A stretch of 21,035 nucleotides of DNA from Chth-196 sp044376515 (GCA_044376515.1 JBILKV010000066.1:1-21035), one strand, 5' to 3'. Counted from the first letter of the stretch, positions 1-7,099 are shown. Numbers and translations are program-made. The notes: generated by a model not told the origin, from the letters alone.

Positions 1-308
1 AGTTGCTCGTTTTCCCGCTCCATTTGAAGCTGGGAGTAGGGACTGTAGCGCTCAAAGAGGCGCTGTGCCTCAAGGAACTCGCCGGGAGGTGCCTTGGTGA
101 CGAGAAACCGGGCCGGGGGAGGAAGCTTGTTGAGTCGTTTGAGCAAACGGTAGGCGCGCGGGTTTTCCGGGTGCCCGAACACGTAGAAACTGCCCAGCCA
201 GCAGGCGAAGACAACGGCGGCCAACAGCAAAAGGAAAACCGTCCAAAGAAACAGGTTGTCCCGTCCCGAAGGTTTTGCGGATCTGTCACTGAGGACGCTG
301 TGCGGCAT
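1..308 (-). CDS. Conserved hypothetical membrane-anchored protein (partial, C-terminus outside window)
   Basis: An open frame starts at the ATG at 308-306 and stays open to the window edge (102 full codons). It begins MPHSVLSDRSAKPSGRD. One hydrophobic segment follows at about residues 18-40 (LFLWTVFLLLLAAVVFACWL), and then a charged part containing FGHPENPRAYRLLKRLNK and APPGEFLEAQRLFERYS. The layout predicts a single-pass inner-membrane protein with a short cytoplasmic N-terminus and a soluble C-terminal part, possibly a coiled coil given the final QMERENEQ. I recall similar proteins in Verrucomicrobiota genomes, always without an assigned function, but this is recognition and not a search. 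The gene starts 20 bases after the stop of the iron-sulfur carrier gene on the same strand, so the two are probably cotranscribed. There is no clear Shine-Dalgarno sequence before the ATG. Confidence 0.75.
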   Translation of the reverse strand, partial: MPHSVLSDRSAKPSGRDNLFLWTVFLLLLAAVVFACWLGSFYVFGHPENPRAYRLLKRLNKLPPPARFLVTKAPPGEFLEAQRLFERYSPYSQLQMERENEQ

Positions 309-328
309 GAGAAATCCACGCCCCGGCG

Positions 329-718
329 TCAGGGGGCACGTGAGGCTGTGCTTTCCAGCGGGGCAGAGAAACCGGTATCCAAGGGTTCAGCGGGTTCAGC
401 GGGTTCAAAGGAGGTGCCGCAACCGCAACTGCGGGCTGCGTTTGGATTCTGAAGACGGAATCCCGTGCCCACCAGATCGTCGCAGTAATCCAATTGGGCG
501 CCCCTGAGGAGCGAGGCGGTGGCGGGGTCCATAAAGACGCGCGCCCCGTCCCTTTCGATGGTGAGATCTTCTGGGGCGGAGGTGTCGAGTTTCATGGCAT
601 ATTGCATGCCTGCACAGCCCCCTTTCTCCACCAGAATGCGCAGTCCGTCCGGCGCGTCTTCCCGGCCAGACACCAGGCTGTTGAGGTGTTCCGCCGCGGC
701 GGGAGTGATGGAGATCAT
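329..718 (-). CDS. A-type iron-sulfur cluster carrier (IscA/ErpA/HesB family)
   Basis: This 129-residue protein starts MISITPAAAEHL and carries the three family cysteines: C35 in GGCAGMQY, and C98 and C100 in SCGCG. It also has the conserved core motifs VFMDPATA and LVGTGFRLQNPNA. A-type carriers bind a [2Fe-2S] or [4Fe-4S] cluster through these cysteines and deliver it to apo-enzymes in the cytoplasm. Family members usually end a few residues after the CGCG motif, but this one has a tail of about 28 residues with three EP(A/L) units, encoded by a 9-base direct repeat. A fourth cysteine, C79, lies in LDYCDD. The start chosen is the ATG at 718-716; the frame is open far upstream, but that part overlaps the DUF456 gene and has no family similarity. 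No Fe-S assembly genes (iscS, iscU, suf) adjoin it, so a choice between IscA, ErpA and SufA is not possible. Confidence 0.93.
   Translation of the reverse strand: MISITPAAAEHLNSLVSGREDAPDGLRILVEKGGCAGMQYAMKLDTSAPEDLTIERDGARVFMDPATASLLRGAQLDYCDDLVGTGFRLQNPNAARSCGCGTSFEPAEPAEPLDTGFSAPLESTASRAP
383..407 (+). repeat. 9-base direct repeat (about 2.8 copies) inside the iron-sulfur carrier gene
   Basis: The unit GGGTTCAGC occurs at 383-391 and 392-400, followed by a partial third copy at 401-407. Read on the minus strand it encodes Glu-Pro-Ala units in the C-terminal tail. The length is a multiple of three, so gain or loss of units by slippage would keep the frame. Confidence 0.85.
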
Positions 719-783
719 TTCAGAAGTGTACGCCCCCGGGGCGGCTGAGTCAAACCACTCGCCCCTGCCCCGGGAGGGCGTCT

Positions 784-1305
784 CTAGCGCCGGATTGCCA
801 GCACGAACCAAACCACCATCGCTCCACCGGCAACGACTCGGAACAGAATCCCGGCGGCATTGCCCACCACCGTCCCCCAGGCCGAGGCGATCGCCTCCCG
901 CGGTTGCTTCCCTGAAAGAAGTTCGCCCCCGACCACCCCCAGAATCGGGCCCAGCAGCAGACCGGGCAAACCAAAGGCCATTCCGACCACCAACCCGGCC
1001 AATCCGCCCCAGACTCCGCGGGAGGAGGCGCCGTATTTTTTGGCGCCTACCAGCGCGCTGGCGACATCGGCGACGTGGGAGGCGACCATAATCAGGGAGA
1101 TACCCCAGAGCGTGGCAGTGCCCAGTTGCGCCCCAGCGGGGGCTACCAGCCAGTGGTAGGCAAAGACACCGGCCAGAATCAGGGTCGTGCCCGGCAGCAG
1201 AGGCAGGAAGCAGCCAAGAAAGCCCGTTCCCACCAGAGTCCAAACCAGCACCCAACCTGCGGCGGTCTGGCCGAGGGTGGTGAGAGTGGCGGGAGCGAAA
1301 GGCAT
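784..1305 (-). CDS. DUF456 family membrane protein
   Basis: The 173-residue product is strongly hydrophobic, with about five predicted membrane segments. It has the hallmarks of the DUF456 family: FLPLLPGTTLILAGVFAYHW near residues 31-50, a loop with AKKYGASSRGVWGG, and a glycine-rich pair of segments (GLAGLVVGMAFGLPGLLLGP). The family is widespread in bacteria, sits in the cytoplasmic membrane and has no established function. I chose the ATG at 1305-1303, giving MPFAPATL; an ATG at 1368 would add 21 residues that do not look like a family N-terminus. Neither has a Shine-Dalgarno sequence. The gene ends 65 bases before the iron-sulfur carrier start on the same strand and is likely the first gene of that unit. 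It is divergent from the peroxiredoxin gene. Confidence 0.88.
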   Translation of the reverse strand: MPFAPATLTTLGQTAAGWVLVWTLVGTGFLGCFLPLLPGTTLILAGVFAYHWLVAPAGAQLGTATLWGISLIMVASHVADVASALVGAKKYGASSRGVWGGLAGLVVGMAFGLPGLLLGPILGVVGGELLSGKQPREAIASAWGTVVGNAAGILFRVVAGGAMVVWFVLAIRR

Positions 1306-1455
1306 GGCGGGTAAAACGTGACGGACCTGTGATGAGAGTGGTTTGCAGTTGATCCCGAACGCCAGCACTTTTAAAGAGGGCGCAGTTTAGCGCAACAACG
1401 CAACGGGTGGTCCCTCGGATGACCGAGTCCGCCCGTTCCCAACCAACCCTCCTTC

Positions 1456-1935
1456 ATGGCAATCCCATCCGGCTCGAAAGCTCCTGAATTCTCGCTCAAA
1501 ACTAAAACCCCTGAGGGCCTTCAGGATATCCGTCTTGCCGACCACATCGGCCACCGCAACACGGTGCTCCTGTTTTTCCCCCTTGCCTTCACGGGGGTCT
1601 GCACCAGGGAACTGTGCGATGTGTCGGGAGGCATCAAGGCGTACGAGGATTTGAACGCGAGTGTGATCGGCATCAGTGTGGACAGCCCCTTTGCGCAGGA
1701 AGCATGGGCCCTCAAGGAGCAGATCACCATCCCTCTCGCAAGCGACTTGAACAAGGAGGTTGCAAAGGCCTACGACGTGTTGCTCCCAGACCTCGTTGGG
1801 ATCGGCGCAGCCTCCGCCCGGGCCGCCTTCGTCATCGACCGCGAGGGCGTGGTGCGTTACGCGGAGCAAACACCCACCCCCCTCGAATTGCCCTCCTTCG
1901 AGCTGATCAAGGCGACCCTCGCCCAATTGCAGTAG
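1456..1935 (+). CDS. Thiol peroxiredoxin (AhpC/TSA family, BCP/AhpE-like)
   Basis: This 159-residue thioredoxin-fold enzyme reduces hydrogen peroxide and organic hydroperoxides in the cytoplasm. The active-site motif PLAFTGVCTRELC places the peroxidatic cysteine at C49, with the conserved P42 and T46. A second cysteine at C54 gives a C-x4-C arrangement like the resolving cysteine of BCP/PrxQ proteins, so an intramolecular disulfide recycled by thioredoxin is likely. The C-terminal part has the family pattern AAFVIDREGVVRYAE. The length is normal and the protein has no signal peptide. The start ATG at 1456 is preceded by a pyrimidine-rich stretch (accctccttc) with no Shine-Dalgarno. An intrinsic terminator follows 32 bases after the stop, so the gene is probably a single transcription unit. 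Confidence 0.95.
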   Translation: MAIPSGSKAPEFSLKTKTPEGLQDIRLADHIGHRNTVLLFFPLAFTGVCTRELCDVSGGIKAYEDLNASVIGISVDSPFAQEAWALKEQITIPLASDLNKEVAKAYDVLLPDLVGIGAASARAAFVIDREGVVRYAEQTPTPLELPSFELIKATLAQLQ

Positions 1936-1967
1936 GTTTCTCTCCTGAGACGCGGGATTTGCGACAG

Positions 1968-1995
1968 ACCCGGGCCGCTTTGGCCCGGGTTTTTT
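1968..1995 (+). terminator. Intrinsic terminator after the peroxiredoxin gene
   Basis: A perfect 9-base-pair GC-rich stem (ACCCGGGCC at 1968-1976 with GGCCCGGGT at 1982-1990) closes a 5-base loop. It is followed by a run of T residues up to 1995. Confidence 0.92.
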
Positions 1996-2066
1996 CGCAT
2001 CCAAGGCCCGGAAAAGCGGGAGTTGCTTGCCCACCGCCTCAAAAAACGGCTTCTAGTCTTGTACCA

Positions 2067-4796
2067 ATGAGCACCGAATCCTTCAAACCCCACTCGTTCG
2101 AAACCGGAGCAGGAACGCAGGGAAAATTCTTCTCACTCCCAGCCCTGGAGGCGGCCGGAGTCGGCCCCGTTTCAAGACTGCCCGTTTCCATCCGGATCGT
2201 TTTGGAATCTGTGCTCCGCAATTGTGATGGGAAAAAAGTTCTTCCCGAGGATGTTAAGGCTGTGGCGAATTGGAATGCCAAGGCACCCGCCCAGATCGAG
2301 ATTCCCTTTGTGGTCGCGCGGATTGTGCTCCAGGACTTCACCGGGGTGCCGCTTTTGGTGGACCTTGCAGCAATGCGGTCCGCGGTCGCGCGGGCCGGGG
2401 GCAAGGCGGCCATCATTGAACCGCTCGTGCCGGTCGACCTCGTGGTGGATCACTCGGTCCAGGTCGACTACTTTGGATCGGCGACGGCGCTGGAACAAAA
2501 TCTGGATCTCGAGTTCAAGCGCAACCGGGAGCGCTATCAACTCCTCAAGTGGGGGCAGCAGGCCTTCGAGACCTTCGGCGTGGTCCCTCCGGGCATTGGG
2601 ATCGTGCACCAGGTGAATTTAGAGTATCTTGCCAAGGGAGTGCTGGAGAGGGATGGCGTGTACTTCCCCGATACGCTTGTTGGGACCGATTCCCACACCA
2701 CGATGATCAACGGCCTTGGCGTGGTGGGGTGGGGGGTCGGCGGAATCGAGGCGGAGGCGGGGATGCTCGGCCAGCCCGTGTATTTTCTCACTCCCGAAGT
2801 CGTCGGGGTCCACCTGACGGGGACGCTTTCCGAGGGGGTGACGGCCACAGATCTGGTGTTGCATGTCACCCAGATGTTGCGCAAGGCCAAGGTGGTCGGA
2901 AAATTCGTTGAATTTTACGGTCCAGGTGCGGCGAAGTTGCCGGTGGTTGACCGTGCGACCATCGCCAACATGGCGCCGGAGTACGGTGCCACGATGGGCT
3001 TTTTCCCAGTAGACGAACTCACCGTCCAGTACCTCCGCGAGACGGGGCGGGCGGAGGAGCTTTGCGCGACCTTTGAATCCTATTACAAGGCGCAGGGGCT
3101 TTGGGGCATGCCTCAAAAGGGGCAGATCGAATACAGCGTGGATCTGGATCTGGACCTCTCCAGTGTGGTCCCCGGCGTTGCGGGGCCCAAGAGACCTCAG
3201 GACCACATCGACCTGCGCAAGCTCAAGCCGACCTTCGAGGGGCTTTTCTCCAAGCCGCTCTCGGACGGGGGCTACGGGAAGCCCGCCACCGAACTCTCCG
3301 AGCGGCATGCGGTCCACCTTCAGCACTCCGCCGAACCCGCGGCAGACGCCTACCGCGAGGCGGATATCCAGGTGGGCCATGGCAGCGTGTTGATCGCGGC
3401 GATCACCAGTTGCACCAATACGAGCAATCCTAGCGTGATGCTCGCGGCCGGACTCCTGGCCAGGAAGGCCGTTGAGCGCGGCCTCAAGGTCAGTCCGGGA
3501 GTGAAAACATCGCTCGGACCGGGCTCGCGCGTCGTGGCTGACTATCTGAACCGGACGTCGCTCCAACCGTACCTGGACCAGTTGGGGTTCCAAGTGGTGG
3601 GGTTTGGCTGCACGACCTGTATCGGCAATTCCGGGCCGCTGCATCCGAAGATCGAGGAAGCCATTCAGCAACATGATCTGGTGGCGGCCAGCGTTCTTTC
3701 GGGCAATCGCAACTTTGAAGCGCGGGTGCACCAGAACATCAAGGCCAACTTCCTGATGTCGCCACCCCTCGTCGTGGCTTTCGCGCTCGCGGGGACCGTG
3801 GATATCGATTTTGCCCACGAACCGCTCGGTCGGGACGCGCAGGGTCGGCCGGTGTTCCTGCGCGAAATCTGGCCGTCGCTGGCCGAGGTGCGTGAGGCCA
3901 TGGCCGGTGCGCTTTCCCCGGAGGCCTTCCGCAGGCTCTATTCCAATTTCGCCGACCAAAATCCGAAGTGGAACGAGGTGCCTTCCTCCACTGGGGAGAT
4001 CTACCACTGGGATGCGGCGAGCACCTACATTCAGGAACCGCCGTTCTTTGCCGACTTTTCCATGGAGCCCGGTCACATCCATGAGATCAAGGGGGCCCGG
4101 CCTTTGGGGATTTTCGGGGATTCGGTTACGACCGACCACATCTCCCCCGCAGGAGCGATCAAGAAAACCTCGCCTGCCGGCCGCTTCCTTACCGAGCACG
4201 GAGTGGCTTTCGAAGACTTCAACAGTTACGGATCGCGCCGCGGCAACGACCGGATCATGACCCGCGGTACGTTTGCCAATGTACGCATCAAGAACCTGAT
4301 GGTACCGGGAACCGAAGGAGGCGTGACGATCCACCAGCCGGGTGGCGAGCAACTGGCGATTTTTGACGCCGCGGAGCGCTACCAGATGGAGGGCGTTCCC
4401 CTCGTGGTTTTCGCCGGACAGGAATACGGCACGGGCTCATCCCGTGACTGGGCGGCCAAGGGAACGCGGCTTCTCGGGGTCAGAGCCGTGGTCGCACAGA
4501 GTTTCGAGCGCATCCACCGCTCGAATCTGGTCGGCATGGGGGTTCTGCCCCTGCAGTTCGCAGACGGAGTCAGCGCCCAGTCCCTGCAACTGGACGGAAC
4601 CGAGACTTTTGATTTCACTGGGCTGGATGATTCGCTCAAGCCGATGAGCACCGTAACGCTCCACATCCACCGGTCCAACGGCGCGACCGAGCAGGTGGCG
4701 CTGCGCAGCAGGATCGACACCGCCATCGAGGTAGACTACTACCGCCACGGCGGGATTCTTCCCTTCGTTTTGCGTCAGTTGATTGCGCAGGGCTAG
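2067..4796 (+). CDS. acnA: Aconitate hydratase (AcnA/IRP1 type)
   Basis: This is full-length aconitase of 909 residues, which interconverts citrate and isocitrate in the TCA cycle in the cytoplasm. The three [4Fe-4S] ligands are C449 (ITSCTNTSNPSVM), C515 and C518 (GFGCTTCIGNSGPL). The spacing of 66 and 3 residues equals that of human IRP1 (C437, C503, C506), which supports the AcnA type over AcnB. Other active-site motifs are GTDSHTTM (about 206-213), GDSVTTDHISPAGAI in the swivel domain, and GTGSSRDW (788-795) with the catalytic serine and arginine. The N-terminus SFETGAGTQGKFFSLPALE is typical. The frame is open from 1614, but the region before 2067 overlaps the peroxiredoxin gene and its terminator, so MSTESFKPHSFE is the start. 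It has no Shine-Dalgarno. Its promoter must lie in 1996-2066. Confidence 0.97.
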   Translation: MSTESFKPHSFETGAGTQGKFFSLPALEAAGVGPVSRLPVSIRIVLESVLRNCDGKKVLPEDVKAVANWNAKAPAQIEIPFVVARIVLQDFTGVPLLVDLAAMRSAVARAGGKAAIIEPLVPVDLVVDHSVQVDYFGSATALEQNLDLEFKRNRERYQLLKWGQQAFETFGVVPPGIGIVHQVNLEYLAKGVLERDGVYFPDTLVGTDSHTTMINGLGVVGWGVGGIEAEAGMLGQPVYFLTPEVVGVHLTGTLSEGVTATDLVLHVTQMLRKAKVVGKFVEFYGPGAAKLPVVDRATIANMAPEYGATMGFFPVDELTVQYLRETGRAEELCATFESYYKAQGLWGMPQKGQIEYSVDLDLDLSSVVPGVAGPKRPQDHIDLRKLKPTFEGLFSKPLSDGGYGKPATELSERHAVHLQHSAEPAADAYREADIQVGHGSVLIAAITSCTNTSNPSVMLAAGLLARKAVERGLKVSPGVKTSLGPGSRVVADYLNRTSLQPYLDQLGFQVVGFGCTTCIGNSGPLHPKIEEAIQQHDLVAASVLSGNRNFEARVHQNIKANFLMSPPLVVAFALAGTVDIDFAHEPLGRDAQGRPVFLREIWPSLAEVREAMAGALSPEAFRRLYSNFADQNPKWNEVPSSTGEIYHWDAASTYIQEPPFFADFSMEPGHIHEIKGARPLGIFGDSVTTDHISPAGAIKKTSPAGRFLTEHGVAFEDFNSYGSRRGNDRIMTRGTFANVRIKNLMVPGTEGGVTIHQPGGEQLAIFDAAERYQMEGVPLVVFAGQEYGTGSSRDWAAKGTRLLGVRAVVAQSFERIHRSNLVGMGVLPLQFADGVSAQSLQLDGTETFDFTGLDDSLKPMSTVTLHIHRSNGATEQVALRSRIDTAIEVDYYRHGGILPFVLRQLIAQG

Positions 4797-4807
4797 GGCC
4801 CGTGAGG

Positions 4808-4845
4808 CGCCGGAGTCTGCCCCGCGATGGCGGCGACTCCCGGTG
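4808..4845. terminator. Possible bidirectional hairpin between convergent genes
   Basis: Between the ends of the aconitase gene and the convergent SIS isomerase gene, 4808-4817 pairs with 4835-4845. The stem is about 10 base pairs with one bulged C and one G-T pair, around a 17-base loop. There is no T run on either side, so it is at best a weak or factor-assisted terminator. Confidence 0.35.
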
Positions 4846-4868
4846 TCAACGGGTGCGGTCCCACCTGC

Positions 4869-5438
4869 CTACCTGGAGAGGTCCGGCAACTCCATGAAGG
4901 CGTAACAGAGCATGTGAAGCACATGCATCTGCACATCCTCCACGCGTCCGTAGTGCGTGTCCCCGATCACCACAAGCTGGTGGGCGAGTTCGGCGAGTCG
5001 GCCGCGTCCGGCGCCGACAAGGGCTGCGGTCTCCAGACCGTTTGCGTTCGCCCATTCCACGGCTTTGACGAGGTTGGGGGAATTTCCACTCACGCTCACG
5101 GTGATCAGAAGGTCTCCGGGGCGGCCGTAGTTGGCCAACTGACGACTGAAGACTTCCTCGTAGGAGTAGTCGTTGCCGAGGGCGGTGATCCAGGAGATGT
5201 TGTCGGTAAGCGAAAGGACTCTGAAGCGTTTTCCGAGTTTGTCTGAAGAGCCTTTGCCCAAATCAGTTGCAAAGTGGGAGGCGTTGGAGGCGCTGCCTCC
5301 GTTGCCGGCGATGAAAACCTGCCGCTCCTCGCGCCATGCGGTACGCAGCGAGCCAATAAGTTTTTCAATTGCCGGTTGGGAAACCGAGTTGAGGGCCGCG
5401 TGCTGCGCATTGATGTAGTCGAGGATCCAATGTTTCAT
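4869..5438 (-). CDS. SIS-domain sugar phosphate isomerase, GmhA-like (phosphoheptose isomerase family)
   Basis: The 189-residue product is one SIS domain with the family motifs FIAGNGGSASNASHFATDL (about 40-60), NDYSYEEVFSRQL, ITVSVSGNSPNLVKAVEWA and a C-terminal helix GRVEDVQMHVLHMLCY. GmhA converts sedoheptulose 7-phosphate to D-glycero-heptose 7-phosphate, the first step of lipopolysaccharide heptose synthesis. From memory of E. coli GmhA, the catalytic histidine (H180) aligns with the H of VLH. The catalytic glutamate (E65) position appears to be D here and Q172 appears to be E, so heptose activity is not certain. The ATG at 5438-5436 overlaps the TGA of the upstream ROK kinase (ATGA), which fixes the start and indicates translational coupling. 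A frame extension upstream lies inside the kinase gene. Cytoplasmic, no signal peptide. Confidence 0.9.
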   Translation of the reverse strand: MKHWILDYINAQHAALNSVSQPAIEKLIGSLRTAWREERQVFIAGNGGSASNASHFATDLGKGSSDKLGKRFRVLSLTDNISWITALGNDYSYEEVFSRQLANYGRPGDLLITVSVSGNSPNLVKAVEWANANGLETAALVGAGRGRLAELAHQLVVIGDTHYGRVEDVQMHVLHMLCYAFMELPDLSR

Positions 5439-6406
5439 GAGAGTCTGGCTGAAAGTTGTCTGTGTCTGATGGCGGCCACCGCGAAAGCCCCAACTAGTAC
5501 GGCGTCTTCCATGAGGGCTGCAAGGCGGATTGCCGGTCCGGGCCGGAACGCGTCCATCAGCCACTTGGGGAGCGATCCGGCGATCCGCGCGCGCAAAGAT
5601 TCCCCCAGAAGGGCGACTCCGCCCCCGAGCACGATGAGTTCTGGGTGGAGCAGGTGCACCGCGTGGGAAAGGGCGTAGGCCATGGAATCGCCGACCTCCT
5701 GCAGAATTTTCTGCGCAACCAGGTCACCCCGCATGAGCGCCGGTCCCAGCAAGCGCGCTTCTCCTCCCTCGGCGGGCCAGGCGGACAGGGCCTGTGCGAG
5801 CGCTCCACCTGCATCAGTGGCGGCAGCTTCCCGGACCATGCGGTCAATGCTCCAGCCGGAACACAGGTCCTCTGTGATGGTGCCGCTGCGTTCCAAACGG
5901 AGATGGCCCAATTCCAACTCCCCCGGAGGCGCGCCGTGGTAGATGCGGCCATCGGTGACCAACCCGCCGCCGACCCCGCTGCCTGAGTTCATCCAGAGGA
6001 CTGGATCCGCCCCTTGCCCCGCTCCGAAAAGGGCCTCGCCCAGGGCTGCGGTGTTGGCATCGTTCTCCACAAAGGTGGGCAGCCCTGTCTGCTGGCAAAT
6101 CCATTCGCCCAAGGGGAAGTCGCTCCAGCCTGGGATGTGGTGGGAGCAGGCAATCTTTCCTGTCCGCCAGTCGACGGGCCCCCCGTATCCAATCCCGATT
6201 GCCGAGGGGTTCCAGTCCGCCAGAAGCTGCGGCAGCGCCGCTTTCATCTGCAAACGAATGCCATCGGCGCCGGCGGCCCGCTCTACCGCGAAGCGGACGC
6301 GGTGGAGGATCTGGCCATGGGAGTCGCCCGCGGCGAGTTGCAGTTTGGTACCCCCGATCTCGATTCCAATGAACCGAGTGGGTGCAGGTTGATAGGAAAC
6401 ATCCAT
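5435..6406 (-). CDS. ROK family sugar kinase without the zinc motif
   Basis: This 323-residue protein has the actin-like ATPase fold of ROK sugar kinases. It has the phosphate-binding loop GIEIGGTK (14-21), the catalytic aspartate D116 in FVENDANTAALGE, the motif SGSGVGGGLV (141-150), and the substrate loop PGELELGHL (161-169). The C-terminal adenosine motif is VLGGGVALLGESL. No DNA-binding domain is present, so it is a kinase and not a ROK repressor. The usual CxCGxxGCxE zinc-binding motif after GH is absent: the segment reads RSGTITEDLCSGWSIDR, with a single cysteine. ROK kinases phosphorylate hexoses such as glucose, fructose or N-acetyl sugars; the substrate cannot be read from the sequence. 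Its stop overlaps the SIS isomerase start by 4 bases, so the two probably act on consecutive or shared sugar substrates. No Shine-Dalgarno before the ATG. Confidence 0.92.
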   Translation of the reverse strand: MDVSYQPAPTRFIGIEIGGTKLQLAAGDSHGQILHRVRFAVERAAGADGIRLQMKAALPQLLADWNPSAIGIGYGGPVDWRTGKIACSHHIPGWSDFPLGEWICQQTGLPTFVENDANTAALGEALFGAGQGADPVLWMNSGSGVGGGLVTDGRIYHGAPPGELELGHLRLERSGTITEDLCSGWSIDRMVREAAATDAGGALAQALSAWPAEGGEARLLGPALMRGDLVAQKILQEVGDSMAYALSHAVHLLHPELIVLGGGVALLGESLRARIAGSLPKWLMDAFRPGPAIRLAALMEDAVLVGAFAVAAIRHRQLSARLS

Positions 6407-6419
6407 GCGGAAAACGTAG

Positions 6420-6447
6420 TTTCAAATCCCTCGTGGGAAATCTGAAA
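6420..6447. promoter_or_regulatory. Imperfect dyad before the ROK kinase gene, candidate operator
   Basis: A 28-base segment is symmetric at 9 of 14 paired positions, with outer arms TTTCAAAT and ATCTGAAA. It lies 13 bases upstream of the kinase start codon, where a repressor could block transcription or initiation. No binding protein can be named. Confidence 0.4.
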
Positions 6448-6491
6448 TGTCGGCCGGGTGTCGGGAGGGGACGTTGCGCGTTGCCCGTAGA

Positions 6492-6514
6492 CTCGCGCCC
6501 GACAGGGGCGCGAG
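6492..6514. other. Perfect GC-rich stem-loop in the upstream region of the ROK kinase gene
   Basis: CTCGCGCCC (6492-6500) pairs perfectly with GGGCGCGAG (6506-6514) around a 5-base loop. There is no adjacent T run on either strand, so it is not a standard intrinsic terminator. It lies between the regulator's terminator and the kinase start and may form in the kinase leader RNA. Confidence 0.5.
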
Positions 6515-6532
6515 CGCGCGAACGGGAGGGTC

Positions 6533-6575
6533 AAAAGAAAACCGCGTCCCTCCGGCATGCGGCAAGGACGCGGTT
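6533..6575 (-). terminator. Intrinsic terminator of the XRE regulator gene
   Basis: On the minus strand a 10-base-pair stem (6575-6566 with 6549-6540, AACCGCGTCC and its complement) is followed directly by TTTTCTTTT. It lies 62 bases after the regulator stop and separates that transcript from the ROK kinase gene downstream. Confidence 0.85.
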
Positions 6576-6637
6576 GGCTTGGCTAAGATGCGATCGGAAG
6601 CGGAAGAACCGGGTAATTCTCCCAAAGGCGAAAGATT

Positions 6638-7099
6638 TTAATGAGCCTCCAGACTGTCCCGTCTGGGATCCCATTTTCCAGACTTGTTCCGGTGTGCCAC
6701 CTGATAGAACAGGTCCAGAATGCGCCGTACCTCCGGCCAACGGAGGGCAAGTCGGGCGAAGTAAACCACCTGCTTTTTGAGCTCAGGGCTGAGCGCTTCG
6801 GGGAGTTCGGGTTCCGCGTCGAGCGAGCGCAGTCGCCCGCCCTCTACCGCTTCGATTTTCACTACAGAGTCGAAGCGGTTCGGAATTTGGTCCTTCAGGT
6901 AAGCCGAGAGCAGGTCACTCTGGTATTCTTCCGGCAGGGATTCGAGGATCTTTCCAACGGTGGAGGAGTCAGGGGAGGATTTTCCGCTGAGCCAGCGGGA
7001 CACATTGGCTGGGTCAGTTCCGAGCCTCTGAGCGAAGCCTTGCTGTGTCCAACCTTGCTCCTGAATGAGCTGAGTAAGTGATGTCCGGAATCGGTGCAT
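6638..7099 (-). CDS. XRE-family helix-turn-helix protein
   Basis: The 153-residue product begins with a Cro/C1-type helix-turn-helix (about residues 5-58): LIQEQGWTQQGFAQRLG, then TDPANVSRWLSGKSSPD, with the typical recognition helix. The remaining 95 residues (including LKKQVVYFARLALRWPEVRR) are helical and match no domain I recognise. It is probably a small transcription regulator in the cytoplasm. The start chosen is the ATG at 7099-7097, which places the domain at the N-terminus as usual. The frame continues to an ATG at 7180, which would add 27 residues encoded by AT-rich, promoter-like DNA; a GGAG lies 12 bases before the chosen ATG. It is divergent from the nucleoside symporter gene (233 bases between starts) and could regulate it or itself. 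A strong terminator follows. Confidence 0.8.
   Translation of the reverse strand: MHRFRTSLTQLIQEQGWTQQGFAQRLGTDPANVSRWLSGKSSPDSSTVGKILESLPEEYQSDLLSAYLKDQIPNRFDSVVKIEAVEGGRLRSLDAEPELPEALSPELKKQVVYFARLALRWPEVRRILDLFYQVAHRNKSGKWDPRRDSLEAH

Noticed and set aside
256..507. Short plus-strand frame with repeated VQR units
   Set aside because: It is the opposite-strand reading of the 9-base repeat in the iron-sulfur carrier gene and has no independent support.
1349..1377. Possible promoter for the peroxiredoxin gene (TTGATC, 17 bases, TAAAGA)
   Set aside because: The match to consensus is weak (four and three of six) and similar pairs occur by chance.
2619..4352. A 577-codon open frame on the minus strand opposite the aconitase gene
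   Set aside because: It is a shadow of a high-GC gene; no domain or start signal is seen and aconitase is intact.
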